From a virus: a DNA stretch of 45,563 bases. Positions 13,501 to 21,201 of the stretch are shown piece by piece. The notes under the pieces were generated by a model. It was not told the DNA's origin. It saw only the letters and a program-made list of their open reading frames with translations, and made no database searches. The stretch lies in the IMG/VR virus record IMGVR_UViG_3300036861_000371, positions 1 to 45,563 of that record, one strand, 5' to 3'. Both the position numbers and the translations under genes were made by a program. Each line of letters opens with the position of its first letter. Positions within the stretch are counted from its first letter, which is position 1.

Positions 13501-16500
13501 GATCAGGTCGGCCACATCCTCGCTGCGGATGTATCGCTCACCGCTATAAGCGATACCGCCGGCCTTGGCCTCGGGGCCGTGGGTCGCCGTCCAGTCCTGC
13601 GGGTCCGGCTCGCGGGGCACGGTGACTGGGTGGAGCTCAAACTGGTCGCCCAAGTGCTTGATGTAGGTGCCGGTGATGTCGTCAGTGACGAGGTGGCCGC
13701 GGAGCCGGAGGCCTTCGTCAGTGAGGCGCTTGCCGACGTAGCCCGTGATGGCGATGTCGTCGTCCGAGACAGTCGGGTTCCCGCTCGGGTGGTTGTGAAT
13801 CAACTCGGCCTCGGGCGCGCCGATTTCCTTCATGCGAGCGATGAGCACGTCGGCGAAGTCCTCCCGTATCTTCACCGCGTTGATCGCCCCGCTGGAATGC
13901 ATCTGGTGCTCGAGCACGGTGCCGTCAGATCCGCGCAAGGCGAAGTGGAATCGCTCGGTCGCCGGGCTGCGGAACGGCCACATGAGGCCGTGCAGTTCCT
14001 GCGGGGTCTGGGGGTTCTGGCCCTTGATCATCACCCAAGCTTTCGGCTCCGCCGCACGAGCCACCGCCGCCTCGCGGGCGACGGGATCGAGCGGCACGGG
14101 GCGCGGCTCACCGAACAACTCCAGCTGCGCCATGCGGCCCGCTTCGCGCACCACCTCGAGCGCCGCGGCCTTCCCCTGCTCGGCACTGCCGAAGGTGATC
14201 GCCGTATGCTGGCCGAGGTTCGCCTCGATCCCTGCGTAAGGTTTCGGCTCGAGCAGGGTATGCGCCCCGCCCTGATGGAGTTCCTGCCGGAACGCCCGGG
14301 TGGCCGCCACCTGCTGTTCCGGTCCTCCGGTGTAGGTGCGGAACGGGATGCCGCGGCGCCGGAGAATGTCGGTCACGGCCGGGGGGGCGTCCTCGGGAAT
14401 CACGGCCCCCGCGAATTCGTCGAAGTGGACGGGGCGCGGCGGCTTGCCCTCGAAGTACGAGACCGGCATGTCCATGATCGCCGAGGCGATCGTCACGCCA
14501 TCGTCGACGAGCTCGGCCGGCACGTCCTGAAACCCCTCGCGCTCCAACTCGCGACGCAGGGCGGTCGCCGTGCGTCCGCGCTTCATAGCCGCAGCTCCCC
14601 AGCGCCCGATGGCGCGATGCACGGCGTCGAGCCCTTCCCAGACCTGGCCGAAGGCCCCGCCTCGATAGGCGTCCGGGCGGTAATACTGGACGATGGCCGT
14701 CCGCCACTCGTCCTGCGCATCCTCGAACAGCTTCCGCGCCGCCTCGACTTCGGCCTTCGGCCGCACGCCCGCCTCGACCGCGTTGCGCAGCCAGGCCAGG
14801 TCGGGGATGCGTCTCGCCATCGCCGCCCGGGCAGCCCCCGGCCCGAACGTCATGCCCCCCTCTTTCCCGGGGACGACATCGGTCGCCGCCGCGACATTCT
14901 CCAAGGTGTATGGCACCTTGCGGCGCCCCAGTCGCACGGACGGCGTGCCAAGCAACGGTTTGACCTGCTCGTCGAGCCAGTCGTGGAAGCCCGTCTCGCT
15001 GGGCGTCGCCTTCTTCAGCACCTTCTCCGTGCGGCCCCGATCCACTTCTCGTGTGCCGATGCGCGCCTGGTCGTCCATGATGCGATCGCCATGCGCGAAG
15101 TGGAGTTCCGGCTCCGGTCCTTCCTCGAACATGTTCTCCATCGCGCCGTGCCGGGCGATCGCTCGGTGCTCGGGGTCCTTGTACTCTTGGACGAGATGCT
15201 GCTCGACCGCCTCACGAGCGGCTGCGCTGAGAGCCCGCCAGTACTCGTCGCCCGGGCGCGCTCCGTGGTCGACACCACGCTCGGCGAAGAAATCACGCAG
15301 TGCCGGCGCTCTCGAAAGCGGATAGCGCAGCGGCGTGGCCCGCATCCGCGGCTTCGCGGCGATCCCCTGCTCTGCGAGATAAAGGGCGCGGGCTGCGAGC
15401 GAGCGACGCAGCAGACTCTGCACTTCGGCGGGTCGGGGCCCCGTCGCCCGGTTGACGAGTTCGTCCCAGACCTGCGAAACGACGTGCCGCTCGTCGTAAA
15501 TCTCCGTGCCGGGCCGCAGGCGGTCGACGAATCGCTGCGCCACGGCGCTGCGCACCTTCGGGTACTCGGGTGGCGGATTGCGGCCGGTGTAGGCGTCCGA
15601 GGGATAGATCGGCGTCTGCGTCGGATCGGCGAGTTCGCGCTTGCCGATGAGCGTGATGGGACCGTAGCCCTCGAGGCCCTGCTGCTCGGGCACGATGGCA
15701 AGCGACGGCGCGGGCAGTCCGCCGAGACGGTCCGCGGCAGTTAGGTTCTCCGCGCTCAGGTTGTGCAAGGCAGACAGGCGTGGTGCCGGCACATCGGCGA
15801 CTGATTCGGGTTCCGCTGTGGGCGGTTGCGGCTCGCCCACCTGGCCCCGTCGCCCGAGTTCGGCCTGCAGCGCCGCCACGTCTCGGCGGACCTTCTCGGC
15901 ATACGGCTGCATCTCGGCAGGCCACTGCGGACTCTCGGCGAGTGCCGCCCGCGCCCTGTCGAGTAGCCGCTGCAGCGATGCCGGTTCCTCGAGACGCAAG
16001 TTGACGCCGGGCATACTCGGCAGCGGGACCGCCCCGTAGGCTTGCCGCTTCGGCTCGCCGGTCTGCATCCCCCGGCGTTCCTCGGTGCGCTCGTACAGAT
16101 CGTCGATGGTGACGCCGCGCCGCTGGAGCTCCTGCTCGACCTCGCCCATCAGCCGGCCCGCCGTCTTGACGGTGCCGATCGCTCGCCCGGCCTTGCCCGT
16201 CACGGCGGTGCCGCTCACCACGCCCTCGCTGCCCGAATCGCCGCCGCCCGTCTTGCGGCGCGCCCAGCCCATGATCCCCTTGCCCGCTACCTGCTGTGCC
16301 GCATCAATGCGGTCGACGAGCTCCAGCCAGCGGGCCTCGAGGTCAGCGTTCGACATCTTCGCGTACTTGGGGTTCGACTCCGGCACCGCTTCGGGGTGCG
16401 GACCACGACCACGCTTCGGCTTGCGACCACCGGCGGGTTCCTGCGGTTCGGTGCGGAGCGGCTCCGGGGCCGGGGCTTCAGTCGCCTCAACTGGTACAAC

Positions 16501-18276
16501 TGGTACAGGCGGTACAGCTGGTACGGTCGGCCGGGCGGCTGGCGCTGGAGCCGCCGAGGCGCGATAGCGTGGATTGCCTTCTGGGTCGTAGGACCGCTCG
16601 ACCAGGCCTGCCTCGACGAGTCGCCCGATCGCGTCTCTCGGCTCCGTCGTGGCGGGACCACGACCACGGGGCGTCCGGCGGTAGGAGCGAACAATCTCGG
16701 GAATCGTCAGCCCGGGGCGTCGCTCAATGATCTGCAGCAAGTGCGTGGCGAGTGGCCCGACCTGCTTGTTGAGTTCGGCCTCACGCTCGCCGCGTGTCAC
16801 TTGCTGCCCCGGTGCGGGCGCTGCCTGCTCCTCTGCCTGGCGCAGTCGGTCGGCCGTCGTCTCGATGCGCGCCGGCGGCGGGGCGACAACCTCCGGCGTC
16901 GGCTCGGGCGGCACCCGGGCCGCGCCACCCGTCTCGCGTCGGAGAAACTCCTCGGGTGTCGGCGTCGGCGGCACCCGCTCCCGTTCCTGGCGCGCCGCAA
17001 AACTCTGCTCGTAAGGCGGCGTCTGGGAGAGTTCGGGATGGGTCGGACCGGGCGGCAGACCCCGGGGCGAAATCGGGGTTTCGACACGGGGGGCAGGCAC
17101 GACCGCCTGAGGCGGCGTTTGCGGCCTCGGAGCCGGTTGGGGCCGTTCTGGCACAGGGACTGGCTCCGGCGTCGCTGGGGCTGGAGCGGGCGCAGGCGCT
17201 GGCCGTTCTGGCGGTGGTTGGGCAGGCTGGCGTGGCTGGGCGGTCGCGGCCTGCCGCGCCGCTGCCCGCCGACGGTCCTCCTCGGCCCGGATCTCCCGCT
17301 CAGCTCGCGCCTGCTCGGCCTGGCGCGCCGCCCGTTCGGCCCGCGCCGACGGTTTGGCTCCCAGTTCCCGTAGCGCCGCCTCCTTGGCTTCGTTGGCCCG
17401 CAAAAAGTCGAGCGAGGTCTGGAGCTGGTCAGCCGACCCGCCGCGCCGCACCCGTTCTTCGGCCGGCACGTCGGGGTGGGTTCGCTGCGCCGCTTCCACG
17501 TAGGCGCGCTGCACGTCCTCCACCGTGGCCGTGGTACGGTCCAACCCGAGGTCGGCGAAGGGGTCGGTGCCTGGTGCCGGACGGGGCGGCTCAGGCCGTG
17601 GCGCGCCCAGCCGCGGACGCGCTGGCTCCGGCCCCCGACCGAGTTGCGGCGGCGCTGCTGCGGCAGGGGTGCGACCCGGCACCAGGTCCCGCAGTCCGTA
17701 GGCCAGCATCGCCGACTGCCCGAACGCCTCCGGGTCGCCGAAGCCGGCGCGCTCGAGCGTCGGGAACGGATTGAGTCCCTGCAGAAACGTCGCGCCGGCC
17801 GACGGCTCCGGTGGCTGGCCTGCAGCCGCTCGAGCGACGGCTTGGCGCGCCATTTCCTCGCGGTAGGCCGGGCCGGTGAAGCCGCTCCCCACCGCCTCCA
17901 AGCCCCCACGCACAAAGCCCGGGATGCCGCGGATGAGTTCCAGCGCGCCCAACGCGCCACCGACGGCCGCCGTCCGAGGTGAGGGATGATAGACGGGCCC
18001 GCCGATGCGGCCAGCGCGGATCGGCTCGGCGGTGGCGATGTCCTGGGCGGCTTCGTTGGCTGGGTAGAACACGCCGCGCACGTTCTGGTACTGCGGCTCG
18101 GCCATCTCACCGACGGCGGCGTGCCGCGCCATGAGCAGCTGGTCGAGCCGCTGCCGGACGCGATCTAGCGGCGGGCTGAGTTCGGGAGCGGCCTCGGGTT
18201 CGAGTCCTGCGAGCGAGTCGAGTTGCTGGCGGACACGATCGAGCGACGGGCGGACGGGCGCGACGGGAGGCGCCAC
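10576..18276 (-). CDS. Giant virion-associated polyvalent protein with J-domain and JAMM domain, 2,566 aa
   Basis: The largest gene, 17 percent of the genome. The start is the GTG at 18276. In order: two short Leu-Asp-Arg-Val-Arg-Gln repeats (11-20, 36-45); a Gly-rich hydrophobic segment (103-135); a J-domain-like helix with His-Pro-Asp at 267-269; a charged coiled coil (305-345); Pro-rich linkers to about 500; a winged-helix-like region (505-575); a JAMM metalloprotease signature with His1494, His1496, Ser1504 and Asp1507 in a RadC-like His-Asn-His-Pro-Ser-Gly setting; and helical regions with two hydrophobic stretches (about 2234-2256 and 2284-2306). Its place between tail and lysis genes fits proteins ejected into the host with DNA. 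Polyvalent proteins of this kind often carry several enzymatic domains against host defence (family knowledge). The specific roles are inference. Confidence 0.8.
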   Translation of the reverse strand: MAPPVAPVRPSLDRVRQQLDSLAGLEPEAAPELSPPLDRVRQRLDQLLMARHAAVGEMAEPQYQNVRGVFYPANEAAQDIATAEPIRAGRIGGPVYHPSPRTAAVGGALGALELIRGIPGFVRGGLEAVGSGFTGPAYREEMARQAVARAAAGQPPEPSAGATFLQGLNPFPTLERAGFGDPEAFGQSAMLAYGLRDLVPGRTPAAAAPPQLGRGPEPARPRLGAPRPEPPRPAPGTDPFADLGLDRTTATVEDVQRAYVEAAQRTHPDVPAEERVRRGGSADQLQTSLDFLRANEAKEAALRELGAKPSARAERAARQAEQARAEREIRAEEDRRRAAARQAATAQPRQPAQPPPERPAPAPAPAPATPEPVPVPERPQPAPRPQTPPQAVVPAPRVETPISPRGLPPGPTHPELSQTPPYEQSFAARQERERVPPTPTPEEFLRRETGGAARVPPEPTPEVVAPPPARIETTADRLRQAEEQAAPAPGQQVTRGEREAELNKQVGPLATHLLQIIERRPGLTIPEIVRSYRRTPRGRGPATTEPRDAIGRLVEAGLVERSYDPEGNPRYRASAAPAPAARPTVPAVPPVPVVPVEATEAPAPEPLRTEPQEPAGGRKPKRGRGPHPEAVPESNPKYAKMSNADLEARWLELVDRIDAAQQVAGKGIMGWARRKTGGGDSGSEGVVSGTAVTGKAGRAIGTVKTAGRLMGEVEQELQRRGVTIDDLYERTEERRGMQTGEPKRQAYGAVPLPSMPGVNLRLEEPASLQRLLDRARAALAESPQWPAEMQPYAEKVRRDVAALQAELGRRGQVGEPQPPTAEPESVADVPAPRLSALHNLSAENLTAADRLGGLPAPSLAIVPEQQGLEGYGPITLIGKRELADPTQTPIYPSDAYTGRNPPPEYPKVRSAVAQRFVDRLRPGTEIYDERHVVSQVWDELVNRATGPRPAEVQSLLRRSLAARALYLAEQGIAAKPRMRATPLRYPLSRAPALRDFFAERGVDHGARPGDEYWRALSAAAREAVEQHLVQEYKDPEHRAIARHGAMENMFEEGPEPELHFAHGDRIMDDQARIGTREVDRGRTEKVLKKATPSETGFHDWLDEQVKPLLGTPSVRLGRRKVPYTLENVAAATDVVPGKEGGMTFGPGAARAAMARRIPDLAWLRNAVEAGVRPKAEVEAARKLFEDAQDEWRTAIVQYYRPDAYRGGAFGQVWEGLDAVHRAIGRWGAAAMKRGRTATALRRELEREGFQDVPAELVDDGVTIASAIMDMPVSYFEGKPPRPVHFDEFAGAVIPEDAPPAVTDILRRRGIPFRTYTGGPEQQVAATRAFRQELHQGGAHTLLEPKPYAGIEANLGQHTAITFGSAEQGKAAALEVVREAGRMAQLELFGEPRPVPLDPVAREAAVARAAEPKAWVMIKGQNPQTPQELHGLMWPFRSPATERFHFALRGSDGTVLEHQMHSSGAINAVKIREDFADVLIARMKEIGAPEAELIHNHPSGNPTVSDDDIAITGYVGKRLTDEGLRLRGHLVTDDITGTYIKHLGDQFELHPVTVPREPDPQDWTATHGPEAKAGGIAYSGERYIRSEDVADLIVATSGILPEGRFDVLYMNGQAVSIALEPHTTAALKDIDRWLPERIAALAADHVYVVVGPGEVLHRATTVLRGVRGVNDVFQVAQDAATQRPRWLSAYEQGAFRPVPEAKPAIAHQVFEPSTPYGPPNVPPETGPIGSAGEELDKDLPLPEAAGLEGRGAPLSVTRVVEALRAVFNPESFGEVAKATAGTIRAGRARGAMELTRAQESLRALSKAVGRLTKRQAAQLWDDVEHWGAPGTRLRTQRLGIPPGAIDAFHALTAQYSAVLEDLGILEPTIAHYVGRYWKGTPKQQQSFLARVFGRRPLEGPKTFAKHRTFDAFADGLRAGLVPLTYNFVDSQLLKFAEMQRAIDGRRMVLEELRAGRAKKVMLGQEPPTDATGEWVRVGDGRDPAFTIYGPREMTVEGEKIPVFGRRIMGHFYAPPQSAAIWNNALSRGLRGHAIYDALMAPGQAAAQMILGLSGFHGTVIAQEAMFSEAALGRLPQAGVVAVRGPILGRRIMEEYERRGTHPELARVLDAMIQGGFRSTRRSELWAGDRRARFKAALRDALHGESLGRRLSGAVRVPFDAVWAAIEGASFPTMGFYVPHQKAFATYIAAERALRKLPAGTPIEEVRRVMGDIVKEMDYRFGQVQYENHFINNVAKDLAQFVFLAPGWTGGTLVLAARGVRQAGRLARQAVGGAKNLPPIGTSSLRYWLAAFAGLAIFNGLLTYLLTGEWPEGKDFLAFRDGTKDRSGNENRYRLPGYIMHDLYAWSHHPWQTLGNKLSPGLHWAYALGTNRTYYGDQVYDPTADWSTVLEQIAAFTAKSNEPISLQNIAEARRRGETGVLGTLPGFAGISPAPREFVATPAQNLMAEFSRRQRGQRTPEEVEMGDQRYRVTEAFRNGDIDYQEAQRQLQALGLRSGQVADALRKMQEPPLMTRFKALSLEQAEQVYALGTPEEQRLWISTLSRKRTGGGGGRSAPRAPRMAAPRMRP

Positions 18277-18280
18277 CGGG

Positions 18281-19348
18281 TCACCGCCCCGCTTGGCGCA
18301 GTGCCGTGTCTACGTCGCCCGGGTCGTAGCCCTCGCGCAGCAGCATCGCCCGGATCTGTTCGGTGCGGACCGTTTGGTACTTCGGCAGCCGCAGGAGCGC
18401 CGCGAGCTGTTCCACCTGGCCGCCGGGCGCGGCGGCGGTGGTCGTGTCCTGTGGTGCTTGGACCGGGGCACCGACGGCGGCAGGAGCCGCACTCGTATCG
18501 GCGGGCGCGGCGTAGGCCTCGGGCCGGAACCCTCGCGCCTGCTGATGCCCGCGAGCCGGCGACCCGCCGTAGAAATGCTCGCCGGTGTCCTCGGGCGGGC
18601 GCTCGTCCTCCCCGACCTGGATGTCCTCGGGCTTGAGCGACCCCTCGTGGAGGCGCTGCGCCAGCGCGAGCCGCTCGCGAGCCGGCACCCGGTAGCCCGC
18701 AAACTTCCCGTCGGGTCCGACGATGGTCATCAGGTCGTCGACGATCTTCGTCGCTTCCGGCAGGGTCAGCTGCGTCCGCGCTGCGGGCGTCGGGTACTTC
18801 GCCCGGAGCCGGGCCTCCGTCGCAGCCAACGCTTCGCGACGCTTGATCCCTTCGGGCGACAAGGGGTCGATGTCCCGCGGCGCTCGGTAGGTGGGAGGCT
18901 GGACCATGCCGGAGCCGTACAGCAGTGCTTCCTCGTCCGATGGGTCGACGCCGGCATTCCGGCCCAGGAGTTCGCCAGCCCGCTGCGCCATCGTGGCTTC
19001 GGTCGAGAGGGGGGCGTTGAGTCGCGTCGGCGGTTTCCCGCCCAGATACTGGCCCGGCGTGCGGAAGCCCGTCGGGGCCTGCAGGTAGCGGCCGACCTCC
19101 TGGCGCAGGCCCTGCACGCGACGGTACTCCTGCTGCTGCTCGGCGAAGGTCGTCGCTTCCTGTTCGGCCCGCGTCGCGGCGCGAGAGGCCTCGGCCTCCT
19201 GGCGTCGGGACTCGAGTTGCCGCAGGGTCAGCAGCTCGTCCTCGAGCCGGGCGCGCCGTCGGTTCGAGCGGATGTTCTCCTTGAACGCATAGCCGCGCTC
19301 GCCGCCTTCGACGAGGCCCTCGAGCAGGCCCGCCCAGGCGTCACTCAT
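18281..19348 (-). CDS. Putative internal virion protein, coiled coil, 355 aa
   Basis: ATG at 19348 (ATGA overlap). Residues 25-85 are a long Arg/Glu/Gln coiled coil. Residues 90-260 are mixed with many Pro. Residues 265-320 are an Ala/Pro/Thr linker, and the last 35 residues are a helical Gln-Leu-Ala-Ala-Leu-Leu region. No enzyme motif is seen. Lying between the small virion genes and the giant polyvalent protein, it is probably another internal or ejected protein, by analogy with the helical internal core proteins of podoviruses. Confidence 0.65.
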   Translation of the reverse strand: MSDAWAGLLEGLVEGGERGYAFKENIRSNRRRARLEDELLTLRQLESRRQEAEASRAATRAEQEATTFAEQQQEYRRVQGLRQEVGRYLQAPTGFRTPGQYLGGKPPTRLNAPLSTEATMAQRAGELLGRNAGVDPSDEEALLYGSGMVQPPTYRAPRDIDPLSPEGIKRREALAATEARLRAKYPTPAARTQLTLPEATKIVDDLMTIVGPDGKFAGYRVPARERLALAQRLHEGSLKPEDIQVGEDERPPEDTGEHFYGGSPARGHQQARGFRPEAYAAPADTSAAPAAVGAPVQAPQDTTTAAAPGGQVEQLAALLRLPKYQTVRTEQIRAMLLREGYDPGDVDTALRQAGR

Positions 19349-19842
19349 GCGAGTTCGTCGATGTTGCCGTAGGTCGCATCCGACGCCCCGGCCCCACCAC
19401 CTAACTTCCCGCTGATGTCGTAACCCGCCTTGGCGCCCGCCGGGCCGCCCGCGAAGAACCCGATTCCTGCACCGAGTACGCTCCCGACGGCCTTCAGTAA
19501 CGCTCCCCGTCGCCGACGCCGCGCCTCATCTTCGGCAAACTTCTGCCGCCGCGCCGCCAATCCCCCCTCGAGGCCAGCCGCGCTCGCCTGCTTGGCGTAG
19601 GCCCCGATCATCGCGCCGTACTTGCCCGCCACGTCGCCCAGTGCCACGGTCGTGCCGCCCGAGCGCAGCCCACCGATTTCGTTGAGCCCACCGAGCGTCG
19701 ATCCGACCTCTTTCAGAAACTCGGGCTTCAGCGCCTCGCCGTACCCCTGCACGCCCTCGCGCAAGTACTCCTGCGCCTCAGGCACATACGAGAACGGGCT
19801 GTCGACGGGGCGACCCTTGGCATCGCGGGTCAGGCCGGGCAT
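19345..19842 (-). CDS. Putative internal virion protein with Gly-rich hydrophobic segment, 165 aa
   Basis: The start is the ATG at 19842, one base overlapping the previous stop; a TTG one codon earlier is possible. Residues 85-110 are a highly basic Arg-rich helix. Residues 112-140 are a Gly/Ala-rich hydrophobic segment of the glycine-zipper type (Ala-Gly-Ile-Gly-Phe-Phe-Ala-Gly-Gly) that could insert into membranes. Such segments occur in ejection proteins that help DNA cross the envelope. Assignment is by feature and position only. Confidence 0.65.
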   Translation of the reverse strand: MPGLTRDAKGRPVDSPFSYVPEAQEYLREGVQGYGEALKPEFLKEVGSTLGGLNEIGGLRSGGTTVALGDVAGKYGAMIGAYAKQASAAGLEGGLAARRQKFAEDEARRRRRGALLKAVGSVLGAGIGFFAGGPAGAKAGYDISGKLGGGAGASDATYGNIDELA

Positions 19843-20294
19843 CAAATGCCTCCCGACTGTGAGAGGACGTGCGCCTCAAAAGCCGAGATGCCGAGCCGGA
19901 GCAGATCCTGCTTCCGTCGCTCAGCGCGCTCCGGTGAGATGTCGGCGTTGCGCATCAGACCGCCGCCGAGCCGGGTCAGGGCCTCGCCGATCGCGGCGTT
20001 GACCATCGCGTCGTCGCCTTCGGTGTCGGCATCGGGATCTTCGGGCGGGGCGCTGCCGGTGCCGCTCTGGCCCGCGCCGCCGGTGCGGATGGCCCCAAGC
20101 CGACGCAGGTGGTGGCTCTCGTCGATCGAGGTTGCTCCGACGTAGCTGTACGGCTCCGCGCCCTGGTCGGGCGTCGGGCGGCCCATCGGGGAGCCGGGCA
20201 GGCCCGCCGGGGCCATGCGGAGCATCCGGCCCACCTGCCGCGGGTCCGGGGCGGGTTGCTGTGGGAAGGGGCTGAAGCCGAAACCTGAGCTCAT
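19842..20294 (-). CDS. Hypothetical virion-region protein, 150 aa
   Basis: ATG at 20294 (ATGA overlap). The first 90 residues are Pro/Gly-rich and look disordered. Residues 95-150 are helical and begin with an acidic stretch (Asp-Ala-Asp-Thr-Glu-Gly-Asp-Asp). No domain is recognised. Its neighbours suggest a virion-associated role. Confidence 0.65.
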   Translation of the reverse strand: MSSGFGFSPFPQQPAPDPRQVGRMLRMAPAGLPGSPMGRPTPDQGAEPYSYVGATSIDESHHLRRLGAIRTGGAGQSGTGSAPPEDPDADTEGDDAMVNAAIGEALTRLGGGLMRNADISPERAERRKQDLLRLGISAFEAHVLSQSGGI

Positions 20295-20788
20295 GGTTGT
20301 GCTCGCAATGTACGAAGTTGGAGGCTGACACGCGACAATTCCGGGTCCAGAGCCCCGTCGCCGATCACGCGAATCTCCACCTGCTGGTCGAGGCCTGTGG
20401 GGATGATCGTCGTCCAGGCACCCGCGACGGTCGCCGCCCCGGCCCCGGCCATCGCCACCCGGGCGAGCTCCTTCGAGTTGGTCAGGTCGTACACCGTGAC
20501 CTGCACAGGCCCGGCCGCGGTGGCGTCACCGCGAACGACGACCCGCACCTGATCGACGCCCGCATCAGAGAAATCGAGAAACACCCGGCTGAACGCCAAC
20601 GCCGTGCCCGCCCCGGCCGCTGCGTTCGTGACCACATACGGGGTCGCCTCGGCCAAGAGACACACGTCGGTGAGGCTGACCATCTTCCCGAGCAACGCCC
20701 GCAGCGTGTCGACCACTTTGCGCAAGGGGCCCGGCTCCGGCCGTTCGGCAAACTCGACGACGGTGCCCCGCCGCTCGCTGGCACTCAT
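20291..20788 (-). CDS. Beta-rich structural protein, 165 aa
   Basis: ATG at 20788 (ATGA overlap). Residues 1-40 are charged and helical. From residue 48 the sequence alternates hydrophobic and polar residues in short strands (Val-Arg-Val-Val-Val-Arg, Val-Gln-Val-Thr-Val-Tyr, Val-Glu-Ile-Arg-Val-Ile), typical of a jelly-roll or beta-sandwich. It is co-expressed with the next gene, which has a similar build; both may be small tail or capsid-surface proteins. Confidence 0.7.
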   Translation of the reverse strand: MSASERRGTVVEFAERPEPGPLRKVVDTLRALLGKMVSLTDVCLLAEATPYVVTNAAAGAGTALAFSRVFLDFSDAGVDQVRVVVRGDATAAGPVQVTVYDLTNSKELARVAMAGAGAATVAGAWTTIIPTGLDQQVEIRVIGDGALDPELSRVSLQLRTLRAQP

Positions 20789-21201
20789 CGGAACGCCCGC
20801 CGCTCGACGGGATAGAACTCGGCCCCCGAGAACTGCACCGCCGCGTCGTAACTCGTCACTTCGACCTTCACCTGAAAGTCCGATCCAGGATCGTTCAAGG
20901 GCACGATCATCAGCGGCGCCTCCCCGACGCCGAGCGTTCGGCTAATCACCGTGCTCTCGCCGCCGTCGCGAATCGCCGTGAAGCGCACCGTCACGGCACC
21001 CGTGTGAGCCACCTGCTGCACCAACCGGCGCAGCTTGTAGTAGGCCGCGAGGCGGCCGAGCCGCAGCGAATTGGTGACGTAGAACGGCACGAAGGCTGTG
21101 CCGCCCGTCCCGTCGAGCGCCGCCGAGTCCTTCACCACCGCCGGATCGTCAAGGCTGAAGATTTTGCCCCCCACCGCCTGAAAGCCGTAGAAGGGGATCA
21201 T
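20785..21201 (-). CDS. Beta-rich structural protein, 138 aa
   Basis: ATG at 21201 (ATGA overlap). The chain is mostly predicted beta strands with a central Arg-rich helix (Leu-Arg-Leu-Gly-Arg-Leu-Ala-Ala-Tyr-Tyr-Lys-Leu-Arg-Arg-Leu). The second half alternates hydrophobic and polar residues. No named family comes to mind. Following directly on the large tail protein gene, it is probably a minor tail component. Confidence 0.7.
   Translation of the reverse strand: MIPFYGFQAVGGKIFSLDDPAVVKDSAALDGTGGTAFVPFYVTNSLRLGRLAAYYKLRRLVQQVAHTGAVTVRFTAIRDGGESTVISRTLGVGEAPLMIVPLNDPGSDFQVKVEVTSYDAAVQFSGAEFYPVERRAFR

Noticed and set aside
12151-15744. A 1,197-codon open frame on the plus strand
   Set aside because: It is exactly antisense to the giant virion gene. 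In DNA this GC-rich, long open frames opposite true genes are common, and its composition (Arg/Pro/His-rich, no domains) is that of an antisense shadow.
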